From assembly GCA_029259535.1 (NCBI GenBank), contig JAPHEF010000010.1, positions 1 through 47,599 on the forward strand: 47,599 bases of DNA, read 5' to 3'. The stretch is from Alkanophaga liquidiphilum. Lineage in GTDB: Archaea > Halobacteriota > Syntropharchaeia > Alkanophagales > B39-G2. The notes below the pieces were generated by a model, which searched no databases, was not told the origin of the DNA, and saw nothing but the letters and a program-made list of their open reading frames with translations. Each line of letters opens with the position of its first letter. Positions within the stretch are counted from its first letter, which is position 1. The position numbers and the translations under genes are program-made. Shown here one piece after another: positions 1 to 8,261 of this stretch.

Positions 1-430
1 GTGGCGGATTTTGTCAGGAAATGCTGGGAGATGGGAGTGGCGGAGATGGTATGCGGCGGCGACCTGCGAGGAATAAAAATGATGCAAAGTTCAACCCGAA
101 GGCAAATGCATGACTCATAATTTCTGGTCTCCCGGCTATCTATATAAGCGGATAAGTGAGAAGGCGGAAGAATACGGAATAAGAACGAGAAGGGCGGATG
201 AAAGGGGCGGCACAAGCAGCGAATGCCCACGCTGCGGCGGCTCGAAACACGTAACAAAGAGAGGTAGACTGTTCAAATGCATGAAATGCGAGCTGGAAGC
301 CCATAGAGATGCAGTAGGTTGTATAAATATAAGGCTCGCTCAGGGGGAGAGACTCCCTGCGGGAGTCGTTAACAGGGCGGTGGCTCGCCCTCTGCTCTCC
401 GAAGCAGGAACCTCTCACGCTTTAGCATGA
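1..430 (+). pseudogene. tnpB: Frameshifted 3' part of IS200/IS605 TnpB
   Basis: This is the C-terminal half of a TnpB (IS605 OrfB) protein spread over three frames. Frame 1 (from base 1 to about 75) reads VADFVRKCWEMG..., ending in the RuvC-II block CGGDLRGI. Frame 3 (81-110) reads DAKFNPKANA. Frame 2 (110-430) carries THNFWSPGYL, a zinc ribbon (CPRCG ... CMKC) and the RuvC-III block HRDAVGCINI. Two frameshifts within 40 bp make an intact protein from this copy unlikely. The 5' half lies outside the window or is lost. The position that is Glu in canonical RuvC-II (E-D-L) is Gly here, as in the second TnpB at 28 kb. Confidence 0.85.
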
Positions 431-434
431 GAGG
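411..434 (+). mobile_element. Right-end hairpin of the IS200/IS605-type element
   Basis: A perfect 7-bp stem, CCTCTCA (411-417) with TGAGAGG (428-434) and a 10-nt loop, sits just before and across the end of the tnpB reading frame. It is followed by ATGTCA. This is the position of the right-end hairpin in IS200/IS605 elements, which also forms the 3' part of the TnpB guide RNA. The element probably ends near 440. Confidence 0.6.
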
Positions 435-509
435 ATGTCAGAAACATCACTAAAAAAGTTACTAAGACCGCAAAAATATTAAGTAAAGATTGTAATTACT
501 TTATTAAAC

Positions 510-2549
510 ATGACAAAAAGCGTCGTCCATGACGCCTTGAAACATTTGCCCGTTGCCGTCTTCACTGTGGATGCTGACGGGCGAATAACGTCGTGGAACA
601 AGGCTGCTTTTATCATCACTGGCTTTAAAGCTGAGGACGTTGTGGGTAATCCCTGCATATTCTTGAAAATATGTCCTGAGTGTCGGAAGTGGTGCAAGCT
701 TCGCTCTCTGACGCAAGAGCAAGCGGCAGTAGAAGTGGAAAACGCTGGGGAGGGGGTCACTGGGGAGATTAAGATTATCGCCAAGGATGGCTCTAAGAGG
801 TGGCTTCTCAAGAGTTTTCATCCGTTAAAGGACGAAAGTGGTAACGTGTTCGGCGCCGTCGAGTGCTTCTCTGACATCACGTCGCTGAAACGGCGTGAGG
901 AAGAGCTTTACAAGCACGCTCGGCTTTTAGATAACCTTTACATATACGCCGGGCTTCTTGATGAGAGAGGTCGCCTGCTCTTCGCAAACGCCCCGCCCGT
1001 CGAGGGTCTCGGCTACGCATACCACGAAGTTCTCGGGCGCCACTTTTGGGAGTGCGGCTGGTTCGCTCAGGACGCGAGACTGAGAAACAGTGTCAAGGAC
1101 GCCGTTGTGCGGGCGTTGCGGGGCGAGACCGTCACGTTCGAAGCTGAAATCTTCGCAAAAGATGGCAGCTGTGTCCCAATAATCTTAAACGCAAAGCCTT
1201 TTCGCACCAACGAGATTCTTGAAGGCGTTGAGAAAATCGAGGGCGTCGTCGTCGAGGGCATTCTTATCAAAAGTCTGAAGGTGCTTGAGCAGCGGCTGCG
1301 AGAGGTTGAGGAGCTTTACAGGGTGCTCGCCGAGAAAACGCCCGTGGGCATTTACCTGCACAGAGGAGGACGCTTCGAGTATGTGAACGAGCAATGCGCG
1401 GAGATGGTTGGCTACTCTAAGGAAGAGCTGCTGAACATGAACTTCTGGGAGACGTCGTTTAAGGAAGAACAGAATTTCGTGCGGGAGATAGGCCTGAGGC
1501 GGCTGCGGGGCGAGCTTGAGGCGACATACGTGGAGCATCGCCTCGTGCGCAAAGATGGCAGAATCGTTTGGGTCGGAGTTTATTCCCAAAGGGTCATGCT
1601 CGGTGGCAAGCCCGCAGTCCTCGGCACCATGATTGACATAACGGAACGTAAAGAGGCAGAGCTTGCGCTTAAAGCCTCAGAGGAGAAGTTCAGAAGCTTG
1701 TTCAACGCCCAGATGGATGGCATAGTTATTGTTGATGAGAATGGCATCCTTCTTGACATCAACAACCGAGTTGTAGAATTCACAGGTTTCAACCGTGAGG
1801 AGTTCATCGGTAAGAGTTTCTGGGAACTTAAAGCGCTCACTGAGGAGAGCAAGAAAAAGATTGCTGAGATGCTGCCGAGGCGGATAAGAGGTGAGGAGTT
1901 CCCGCCCTATGAGGTTGAAGTCGTTACGAAGGACGGTAAAATCATCCCGTTTGAGATTCACGGCAGCCAGATTCTTTACGAGGGGCGAACGGCAGCGCTC
2001 GCGGTCTTCAGAGACATCTCAGAGCGTAAAGTCGCAGAGACCGCCATTAGAGAGGCGAAAGAGCGCTACGAGATACTCTTTGAGGAAAGTCCTGACGGGC
2101 TGGCAATCGTAGAGCCGAATAACATCATAATCATGGCTAACAAGGAGCTTGCGAGGATGGTAGGCTACGGTAGGGAGGAAATCGTAGGTTCGCCGTGGAT
2201 GAAGTTCGTGCCTGTGGAGGAGGCGGAACGCATTCTCGACCATTACCGGCGGAAAAGAGAAGACCCTTCTTACGAGGTGCCGACGCACTACGAGGTCACT
2301 TTGATATGTAAGGACGGTAGCCATCGCATCGCAGACCTGAAAATCATAGAGGTGTTTGAAGGGAAGTCACTGCTCGCCCTTAGAGACATCACCGAACGTA
2401 AGGAATTGGAGGAAGAGCTCAAGGAGCGGCTGGAGGAGCTTGAAAAGTTCTACAAGGTTACCGTCCACAGAGAACTCAAGATGATAGAGCTTAAGAAGCG
2501 GATAAAGGAGCTGGAGAAGGAATTGGAGCTTTTGAAACAGAAAACGTGA
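510..2549 (+). CDS. Multi-PAS sensor protein without kinase domain
   Basis: This 679-aa soluble protein is a chain of about five PAS domains, at roughly residues 6-125, 135-255, 270-385, 395-510 and 515-630. Each of the later ones ends in the usual D-I-(T/S)-E-R-K linker. The C-terminus (about 630-679) is a charged coiled coil (LEELEKFYKVTVHRELKM...). No histidine kinase, GGDEF or receiver domain follows, so it must pass a signal to a partner protein. The first PAS has a Cys cluster (NPCIFLKICPECRKWCKL, about residues 47-64) that could bind metal or haem. The start is the first ATG of the frame, with an A/T-rich TATA-like stretch near 476-483. Several archaeal PAS proteins share this kinase-less form with the same kind of tail. 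Confidence 0.85.
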   Translation: MTKSVVHDALKHLPVAVFTVDADGRITSWNKAAFIITGFKAEDVVGNPCIFLKICPECRKWCKLRSLTQEQAAVEVENAGEGVTGEIKIIAKDGSKRWLLKSFHPLKDESGNVFGAVECFSDITSLKRREEELYKHARLLDNLYIYAGLLDERGRLLFANAPPVEGLGYAYHEVLGRHFWECGWFAQDARLRNSVKDAVVRALRGETVTFEAEIFAKDGSCVPIILNAKPFRTNEILEGVEKIEGVVVEGILIKSLKVLEQRLREVEELYRVLAEKTPVGIYLHRGGRFEYVNEQCAEMVGYSKEELLNMNFWETSFKEEQNFVREIGLRRLRGELEATYVEHRLVRKDGRIVWVGVYSQRVMLGGKPAVLGTMIDITERKEAELALKASEEKFRSLFNAQMDGIVIVDENGILLDINNRVVEFTGFNREEFIGKSFWELKALTEESKKKIAEMLPRRIRGEEFPPYEVEVVTKDGKIIPFEIHGSQILYEGRTAALAVFRDISERKVAETAIREAKERYEILFEESPDGLAIVEPNNIIIMANKELARMVGYGREEIVGSPWMKFVPVEEAERILDHYRRKREDPSYEVPTHYEVTLICKDGSHRIADLKIIEVFEGKSLLALRDITERKELEEELKERLEELEKFYKVTVHRELKMIELKKRIKELEKELELLKQKT

Positions 2550-2639
2550 AGGCGCTTGAGAGGCGTCTAGAATACGTTATGCCAGTATAGTTTTGCGTTG
2601 CTGCTTATAACCATGATGCTTGTTATATTTCGGCTACAA

Positions 2640-2915
2640 GGAGGAAACCAAGGCGGCGTGGGCATGTCTCGCTTTTTGCTCCATACCGACTCGATACGGG
2701 CGTTCGAGCAGTGCGGGCAGAGGAGACGTGCAGAGCTCGATGGCGTCTTGAAACTCGCGGCTCGTGGCAAACCGTCAAAATCCTGTTGTCCACCGACACT
2801 CCTACGGCGGCGACGGCGGCGCTCGTAAGGGCACCAAAACGCCAAGTGACCTCAAGGGCAAGAAAGTAGCATGTGAAATCGGGACGTGCGCAATACTCAC
2901 GCTGCTTAAGCGCTC
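2640..2915 (+). pseudogene. Relic of an NMT1-type ABC substrate-binding protein
   Basis: Two overlapping frames together read like the middle of a nitrate/sulfonate/taurine-type binding protein. GVGMSRFLLHTDSIRAFEQ and LDGVLKLAARGKP come from one frame up to about 2780. SYGGDGGARKGTKTPSDLKG and KKVACEIGTCA come from another frame (to about 2910). The segment around 2775-2800 reads VKILLSTDT in the third frame, marking the frameshift point. D-L-K-G-K-K-V-A is the family's signature between lobes. Neither the N- nor the C-terminal parts are present. An intact member of the same broad family lies at 27208. Confidence 0.6.
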
Positions 2916-3068
2916 GAGCGCTACCGAGGAACTGTGGAAAAATCGCAAGCGGAGCTGTGCCGGGTGAATGAAGAGCTAAAGGAAAAATTAGAAGAGCTTA
3001 AAAAGCTCTACAAGCTCACCGTTAGCAGAGAGCTGAAAAATATGAAAACACCGCCGAGTAGGACGTAA
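2916..3068 (+). pseudogene. Relic of a PAS-protein C-terminal coiled coil
   Basis: After one frameshift near 2940 the frame reads ...SQAELCRVNEELKEKLEEL followed by KKLYKLTVSRELKNM, ending at TAA 3066-3068. This matches the tail of the intact PAS protein just upstream (EELEKFYKVTVHRELKM). It looks like the end of a deleted paralogue joined to the binding-protein relic. No PAS domain remains. Confidence 0.6.
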
Positions 3069-3231
3069 ACACGTCGTGCCGGCGATAGTTGCCGTGTTGG
3101 CATTGATGCTTAGCAGTGGCGTTGGTGCTCTCTGGCTATGGGAGGGCACCCTCAAACAAGGAAATGCAGGACAGTCTTGTGTCCACAACACTACCGTCCC
3201 GGTCTGCGTCCCCGCCGCTCAGCAGCCGTAA
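3042..3231 (+). pseudogene. Short secreted-protein relic with signal-peptide-like start
   Basis: ATG 3042 begins MKTPPSR and meets a stop at 3066. One base shift continues as RKHVVPAIVAVLALMLSSGV then GALWLWEGTLKQ..., ending at TAA 3229-3231. The basic start and hydrophobic run look like a signal peptide or a single membrane segment. It may be the start of a lost binding protein. Its 3' end overlaps the convergent tsr3. This is a weak call resting on hydrophobicity and context only. Confidence 0.35.
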
Positions 3232-3733
3232 GTCGGAAATCACGCATGAAGCGTTCTTGCGTCGTGATGACTTCGGTGCTGTTCCTCGCTTTTTTGTAAG
3301 CTTCGAGCATGGGCTCGTTCAGCTTGAAGAACGTGTCGCCCCACTTGAACTTGCTCATCACCACCCTTGCTTGTTCGACGTGGCTGAGGATGAAGAGCGC
3401 CGCCGCCAGCGCTTCTGCGGAGCTCAACAGGAACGGCTTGCCGAAGTTCGTGGGGTTCGCCGCCAGCAGGAAGGGTAACGCCCTCGTGTTCTTACGCTGA
3501 AGAATGGCAGAAAATTCTTCAATCCGCCGCCAAGAGCAGTCAAAAACTGTTATACTTTTTGCATTTTTGTCCTCTTGCGAGAGCGCCTTCTCTGAAAAGG
3601 GGCTCAAGAGCAAAGTGCTCCTTGGGATTTCTCTCAGCCGTCGCAGCGACGTGACGACGCCGAGCTTCGCGAGTTTCCGGGCGGTGCACCGCTTCCCGTC
3701 ACACTGCCTCGCCTCGTAAGCATAAAGACGCAC
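3191..3733 (-). CDS. tsr3: Tsr3 family 16S rRNA aminocarboxypropyltransferase
   Basis: The product is about 180 aa. Tsr3 transfers the 3-amino-3-carboxypropyl group of SAM to a hypermodified pseudouridine in small-subunit rRNA. Visible family blocks are YEARQCDGKRCTARKLA near the start, VFDCSWRRIEEF in the middle, RALPFLLAANPTNFGKP, LSSAEALAAALFILSH, and a FKWGDTFFKLNEPMLEAY block near the end. The frame is open to 3922, but the GTG at 3733 is preferred because the conserved N-terminus starts there. In addition, a TATA element (TTTAAG on this strand, near 3756-3761) lies about 25 nt upstream, implying a leaderless transcript. The upstream extension lies in the divergent HAD gene and resembles nothing. 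Confidence 0.88.
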   Translation of the reverse strand: MRLYAYEARQCDGKRCTARKLAKLGVVTSLRRLREIPRSTLLLSPFSEKALSQEDKNAKSITVFDCSWRRIEEFSAILQRKNTRALPFLLAANPTNFGKPFLLSSAEALAAALFILSHVEQARVVMSKFKWGDTFFKLNEPMLEAYKKARNSTEVITTQERFMRDFRLTAAERRGRRPGR

Positions 3734-3753
3734 AGTTTTAAGTAGCTGGGGAT

Positions 3754-3762
3754 CCTTAAATC
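3754..3762. promoter_or_regulatory. TATA element shared by tsr3 and the HAD gene
   Basis: The A/T core CTTAAAT lies between divergent genes. It is about 25 nt from the tsr3 GTG on the minus strand. On the plus strand it would start transcription near 3784, giving the HAD gene a leader of about 23 nt that contains its Shine-Dalgarno sequence. This is inferred from spacing alone. Confidence 0.5.
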
Positions 3763-3806
3763 TTTTGTGGCAGCTTCCACAGTTAAGCAGTATAAGGAGG
3801 AGCAAG

Positions 3807-4430
3807 ATGCTGGTGCGGGCGGTTTTATTCGACCTCGACGGTGTGCTTTTGGACTCCAAGGACACGTGGTATGAAGCATTTAACGACACAATAAAGAAAT
3901 TCGGCTTGCGAGGCATAAGCAAAAAGGAGTTCGAGGAGAGGTTCTGGGGTCCTGACTTACGTCATAATATTGGCGAGTTGGGGCTGAATGAAGCCGCCGT
4001 GAGATTCTGCTTAAGGCGGCAACTCGAGCTCGTGGAAAAGATGCGGCTTTTCCCTGACGCAAGAGGCGTGCTCGCAGCCGTGCATCAGAAATATAAGACG
4101 GGACTCGTCACGAACACGCCGAAGAAGAACACGTTGAGAATCATAGAGCATTTCCGTCTTGGAAAATATCTTGACGTCGTTGTCACTGGCGATGACGTCA
4201 GCAGGGGTAAGCCCAACCCAGAGATCCTCCTCAAAGCTTGTGACGCCCTTGCGGTCCGCCCAGCCGAAGCCGTGCTTGTCGGCGACACGGGGAGCGATGT
4301 GGAAGCTGCGAGGCGTGCCGGCTGCTTCATTATACTCAAGAACGAGCGAGGGGCCCCCAGCGCCAGCGCCGTGCCTGTCGTGCAACGGCTATCTGAGATT
4401 TTGGCGTTGTTAGAGGATTTAACGACCTAA
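3807..4430 (+). CDS. HAD-superfamily phosphatase (phosphoglycolate phosphatase-like)
   Basis: This 207-aa cytoplasmic hydrolase has all four HAD motifs. They are DLDGVLLDS (nucleophile and acid/base Asp near the N-terminus), LVTNTPKKN (motif II Thr), a Lys in SRGKPNPE (motif III), and VGDTGSDVEAARRAG (motif IV, Mg ligands). The helical cap between motifs I and II fits the Gph/PpaX group, whose members act on phosphoglycolate, pyrophosphate or sugar phosphates. The substrate cannot be told from sequence. The frame opens at 3765, but ATG 3807 follows TAAGGAGGAG with good spacing and begins MLVRAVLFDLDG, as the family does. Confidence 0.85.
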   Translation: MLVRAVLFDLDGVLLDSKDTWYEAFNDTIKKFGLRGISKKEFEERFWGPDLRHNIGELGLNEAAVRFCLRRQLELVEKMRLFPDARGVLAAVHQKYKTGLVTNTPKKNTLRIIEHFRLGKYLDVVVTGDDVSRGKPNPEILLKACDALAVRPAEAVLVGDTGSDVEAARRAGCFIILKNERGAPSASAVPVVQRLSEILALLEDLTT

Positions 4431-4451
4431 GAGGCGAAGAGACGCCGGGCG

Positions 4452-5708
4452 TCATAGTGAGCGCAAATACGCAACGCAAGCCTCCAGGTTCATCAACTTC
4501 TGCTCCCCGCTCCGCAAATCTCTAATCAAAACCTTGTTTTCACGTAATTCCCGCTTCCCGACGATGACCGCAAAGTCCGCGCCGACGGCATCCGCAAATG
4601 AGAGCTGGGCGCCGAGGCTGCGCCGCATCACGTCCACGTATGCCACGAAGTCCTCTCTTAACCTCTCGGCGACGCTGACCGCCGCCCTTCTGACCTCCGG
4701 CTCTTTGCCTGCGGCAGCCACCACGACTTTTAAACAACGCTCCTCCGGCGCCTTACAGATTTCTATAACCCTGTCGAAGCCGATGGCAAAGCCGGTTGAC
4801 GGAGCATCGTCGCCGCCGAACAGCGCTGCGAGCCGGTAAGAGCCGCCGCCGCATATCTGGCGCTGCGCGCCGAGTCCCTTCGTGGCATAAGCCTCAAAAA
4901 CCATTCCTGTGTAGTAGTCTAAACCTCTGGCGATGCTGAAATTCAGCTTAAAGTCCACATCGTAGCACTCTAAAGCTTCAAGAAGCTCTTTCAGCTCGCT
5001 GACCGCCTCTTCTCCCTTGCCCCTTAATATTTCGGAAGCTTCATCAACGGCGGTAGCGTCGCCGCTCAAATTTACCAAGCCCAAAAGGTCGTCAACACAA
5101 CTCGCTGCGCCGCCGCAGCGCCGCAGCGTCTGCACGGCATCCTTCAGCTCGCCTTTGTCGAGAAGCCGCATTACACGGTTCTTAATTTCTTCGGGAACGT
5201 CGCCGAGCACGCTCCTTATCAGTCCCACATGCCCGACGTGCAGCTCAAACTCGACGTTTAACTCCTTTAAAATCGTATATGCGAGCGCTATGCTCTCGGC
5301 TTCTGCCTCTGGTGTCCCAGCACCTATGAGCTCGGTGCCAAACTGCCAAAACTCCCTGAAACGCCCCTTCTGCGGGCGTTCGTATCTGAAGCAGTTTCCA
5401 AAGTAGTAGAGGCGGAGTGGCTTCGTCCGCAGCTTCATTTCGTTTACATACATCCTTATCACAGGCGCCGTGAGCTCCGGACGCAGCGCCAGCCGTCGCC
5501 CACTCTTGTCCTCAAAGTCGTACATCTCCTTCACAATCTCCTCGCCGGAACGTAATGTGAACAGCTCCACGTGCTCGAACGTCGGTGTCTGCACCTCCTC
5601 GTAGCCCCAACGCTCCGCAAGCTCTCGCATCTTACGCTCGACAGCTCGACGCCGCCGCATTTCTTCTGGCGGGAAGTCCCTCGTGCCCCTAGGTCTTTCT
5701 ATTCTCAA
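4452..5708 (-). CDS. hisS: Histidyl-tRNA synthetase
   Basis: This 418-aa class II aminoacyl-tRNA synthetase charges tRNA-His. It begins PRGTRDFPPEE, has motif 2 in CFRYERPQKGRFREFWQ, the histidine-binding block ARGLDYYTGMVFEAY, motif 3 in STGFAIGFDRV and a C-terminal anticodon-binding domain (about residues 320-418). Length is normal for HisRS. The minus-strand ATG at 5708 lies a short way downstream of a TATA element at 5743-5752 that it seems to share with the divergent membrane protein. Confidence 0.96.
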   Translation of the reverse strand: MRIERPRGTRDFPPEEMRRRRAVERKMRELAERWGYEEVQTPTFEHVELFTLRSGEEIVKEMYDFEDKSGRRLALRPELTAPVIRMYVNEMKLRTKPLRLYYFGNCFRYERPQKGRFREFWQFGTELIGAGTPEAEAESIALAYTILKELNVEFELHVGHVGLIRSVLGDVPEEIKNRVMRLLDKGELKDAVQTLRRCGGAASCVDDLLGLVNLSGDATAVDEASEILRGKGEEAVSELKELLEALECYDVDFKLNFSIARGLDYYTGMVFEAYATKGLGAQRQICGGGSYRLAALFGGDDAPSTGFAIGFDRVIEICKAPEERCLKVVVAAAGKEPEVRRAAVSVAERLREDFVAYVDVMRRSLGAQLSFADAVGADFAVIVGKRELRENKVLIRDLRSGEQKLMNLEACVAYLRSL

Positions 5709-5742
5709 CGCACGCCGCCCCCGCTTTTGCTTTCCCCTCCAA

Positions 5743-5752
5743 AATTTAAATT
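5743..5752. promoter_or_regulatory. Palindromic TATA element shared by hisS and the flippase gene
   Basis: AATTTAAATT is a perfect palindrome. Its centre is about 25 nt before GTG 5773 on the plus strand, and about 40 nt before the hisS ATG on the minus strand. A single TATA could serve both directions, giving a leaderless plus-strand message and a short leader for hisS. Confidence 0.5.
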
Positions 5753-5772
5753 CCTACGCCCTAAAAACCGAC

Positions 5773-6819
5773 GTGGAAACTACAATCCGGAAGCAGCTGA
5801 GCGACGCAAAGAAGCTTGTTTTTGCATTAGCTGTGAGCATCGTCTCTATAGCCCTGATATGCGTTCTCACGCTTAGCGCCGAGACTCTAACCTACATTCG
5901 CAACATCAGCTTGCAGTTTCTTGTGGCAGCTGCCATCGCACACATCCTCTCTTGGCTCTTTGCAGCGCTTCGCATACGGGCGCTGAGTGCGGCGCTTGGC
6001 ACGAAAATACGCTTGAAGGAGTCGTTCAAAGCCGTGGTCGCCGGTCTTTTTCCAGCGGCGGTCACGCCGACAATGCTCGGCGGTGAGCCTGTTAGAGCAT
6101 ATGTTCTGCACAAAAGCGGACTGAGCGCTGGCAATGCCGCTGCAGTCGTGCTGAGTGAGCGCATCCTCGACGTATTTTTCTTCTTGCTCATGCTCCCCTT
6201 CGCATTCGTAGTTTTTTTCGGCGTGCTCAGGAGTGGCACCGCAACGTCAGGCTTACAGCGTATCCTGACGTCAGTCATGATATCAGTGCTCGTGCTTCTA
6301 CTCTTAGGCGTTTTAACCGCCTTAATCGGCATGTTAAGGCCGGAAGTTTTCAAAAAAGCATCCTTGCCGCTGCAAAACTTTATCAAAAGAGTTGTTGGCA
6401 GAATAAGCGCAAAAGACTCGAAACGGGAGAGATTGCTTGAAAAAGTGGCAAGAGAGATAGAAAACTTCAAAAACGGTCTGCTAATGTTGCTGAGACGCAA
6501 AAAAAGCATTGCAGATAGCATGTTTTTCACAGCACTACATTGGTGCGTGGATTTCTCTACGCCTTCCTTGATATTATTGGGTCTCGGCGCACGCCCTGCT
6601 TTCGTGGGGTTATTCGCCGCTCAAGTGATCATCGTCGTGCTCACGATGCTGCCGACGCCCGGCGGCAGTGGTGTTGCGGAATTCGGCGCCCTCACACTTT
6701 TCTCGCCGTTCGTGAGCGTGTCGCTTCTTGCGCCTGTGATAGTGGCATGGCGGCTTGTTACCTACTATGTAAACATCGTGGTGAGTGGCGCGTTGCAATA
6801 TAAGCTGCTGCGGGCGTAA
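5773..6819 (+). CDS. Flippase-like integral membrane protein (LPG_synthase_TM / UPF0104 type)
   Basis: This protein of about 348 aa has seven or eight hydrophobic segments. Family blocks are FAALRIRALSAALG, GLFPAAVTPTMLGGEPVRAY with the following LHKSGLSAGNAAAVVLSERI, and LTMLPTPGGSGVAEFG near the C-terminus. These are the signatures of the lysylphosphatidylglycerol synthase TM / AglD-associated family, whose archaeal members are thought to move lipid-linked intermediates. The track frame opens at 5683 inside hisS, so GTG 5773 (VETTIRKQ) is preferred. It sits about 25 nt after the TATA palindrome, which suggests a leaderless message. The substrate is unknown. Confidence 0.75.
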   Translation: METTIRKQLSDAKKLVFALAVSIVSIALICVLTLSAETLTYIRNISLQFLVAAAIAHILSWLFAALRIRALSAALGTKIRLKESFKAVVAGLFPAAVTPTMLGGEPVRAYVLHKSGLSAGNAAAVVLSERILDVFFFLLMLPFAFVVFFGVLRSGTATSGLQRILTSVMISVLVLLLLGVLTALIGMLRPEVFKKASLPLQNFIKRVVGRISAKDSKRERLLEKVAREIENFKNGLLMLLRRKKSIADSMFFTALHWCVDFSTPSLILLGLGARPAFVGLFAAQVIIVVLTMLPTPGGSGVAEFGALTLFSPFVSVSLLAPVIVAWRLVTYYVNIVVSGALQYKLLRA

Positions 6820-6863
6820 AAAATCGAAAAAAGTAAAAACATGCGAGCTGAAGGAGTGTTGGG

Positions 6864-8027
6864 GTGATGCTGATGGATTTCGAGCTTACTGAGGAGCAGA
6901 GGGACATTGTGGAAGCCGTTCGTGAGTTTTGCGAGAAGGAGTTCGACAGAGAACTAGCGTTACGTTACGAAACTGAGCATAAGTACCCGTTCGAGCTCTT
7001 ACGGAAGGCTGCAAAGCTCGGCTTTGTCGGCGTGCACTACCCTGAAGAATACGGCGGGCAAGGGCTTGGAGCTCTCGAAAACGCCCTGATCGTTGAGGAG
7101 ATGTGCAGAGCTGACTCCGGACTCGGCACGTGCATCCTGCTTGCGGATTTCGCATGCGAGATTATAAAGTGGTTCGGGACGCACGAGCAGAAAGCCACAT
7201 ACCTCCCGAAAGTCTGTGCGGGCGAGTGGATTTCCGCAGGCGCTTTCACCGAGCCCGACCACGGCTCCGACATCACGGAGATGAACACCGTCGCAGTCAA
7301 AGACGGCGATGAGTGGGTGGTTAACGGCACGAAAACGTTCATCTCCAATGGCGGGATTTGCAACTTCGCAATCGTCCTCTGTCAAACGAACCCGAATGCG
7401 ACGCCGAAATACCGGGGCATGAGCACAATCATCGTGCCAAAAGAGCAGTTCGACGCCACCGACCTCGGGCTCAAGATGGGCATCCGCATGACCTCTACGG
7501 CGGAGCTTTCATTCAGCGACGCCAGAGTCCCGCTCGAAAACCTCGTCGGCGAGGAGAACCGAGGTTTCTACCAAGTGCTGGAGTTCTTCGACGAGAGCCG
7601 CATTGAGGTTGCGGCGCAAGCGCTCGGCATCGCCGAAGGCGCCTTGGAGCGGGCAATCGCATACGCAAAAGAGCGAAGGCAATTCGACGCGCCGCTGGCG
7701 GACATGCCCGTGATTCGGCACAAAATTGCAGATATGGCGACGAAAATCGAAGCGGCGAAGAACCTTGTCTACAAGGCGGCGTGGAACTTCGACCAAAATC
7801 GGAGAATCGACCCGAAGCTGACCTCTATGGCGAAATACTTTGCGTCCCGCATCGCGAACGAGGTGTGCTACGAAGCAGTCCAAATCCTCGGCGGTTACGG
7901 CTACATGACCGAATACGAGGTCGAGCGTCTCGCAAGAGATGCCAGAGTCACTGAAATCTACGAGGGCACCTCCGAAATCCAGAAAAACACCATCGCGGAC
8001 TTCATGATCGGAAAGCGGCGGGGCTGA
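6864..8027 (+). CDS. Acyl-CoA dehydrogenase
   Basis: This 387-aa FAD enzyme oxidises an acyl-CoA to the trans-2-enoyl-CoA and would pass electrons to an electron-transfer flavoprotein. It has the all-alpha N-domain, the beta-domain signature GAFTEPDHGSDI, and the C-terminal block RDARVTEIYEGTSEIQKNTI, which holds the likely catalytic Glu (IYEGTSE). A QILGGYGYMTEYEVERLARD block precedes it. Length is typical of the short-chain/butyryl-CoA group. No etfAB or thiolase lies nearby. A GGAG motif at 6853-6856 serves GTG 6864 or the in-frame ATG codons at 6867 and 6873. With marker protein 8 in the same window it may belong to alkane or fatty-acid oxidation, which is inference. Confidence 0.93.
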   Translation: MMLMDFELTEEQRDIVEAVREFCEKEFDRELALRYETEHKYPFELLRKAAKLGFVGVHYPEEYGGQGLGALENALIVEEMCRADSGLGTCILLADFACEIIKWFGTHEQKATYLPKVCAGEWISAGAFTEPDHGSDITEMNTVAVKDGDEWVVNGTKTFISNGGICNFAIVLCQTNPNATPKYRGMSTIIVPKEQFDATDLGLKMGIRMTSTAELSFSDARVPLENLVGEENRGFYQVLEFFDESRIEVAAQALGIAEGALERAIAYAKERRQFDAPLADMPVIRHKIADMATKIEAAKNLVYKAAWNFDQNRRIDPKLTSMAKYFASRIANEVCYEAVQILGGYGYMTEYEVERLARDARVTEIYEGTSEIQKNTIADFMIGKRRG

Positions 8028-8261
8028 CCCCTCGCTTTTCTTTTACCTCTATCAGCGGAAAGTCCCCTCTTCGACAGGGATGGCATCTTAATTAAAACCG
8101 AATGTGAGATTAGATTGCGCCCGGGATGTATGCAATGTATGTATAACGAGTTATATATCATCTTTAAAAATAGGAGAAAATTACTATGAATAAATCGATT
8201 CCAATTTACATTCAAACTTATGTTTCTCACTTACAAATTTCGCGATTTTTTCTCCCCTCGC
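8028..8261. other. AT-rich intergenic stretch
   Basis: No gene is visible here. A pyrimidine-rich stretch just after the acyl-CoA dehydrogenase stop (8033-8048) may help termination. A TATA-like GTTATATATCA near 8150-8160 could drive the decayed methyltransferase that follows. Composition is visibly more A/T-rich than the flanking genes. Confidence 0.4.

Noticed and set aside
510..2549. Histidine kinase
   Set aside because: No H-box or ATPase domain follows the PAS domains. The C-terminus is only a coiled coil.
3734..3922. N-terminal extension of tsr3 to the full open frame
   Set aside because: The extension lies inside the divergent HAD gene, has no Tsr3 similarity, and the TATA position supports GTG 3733.
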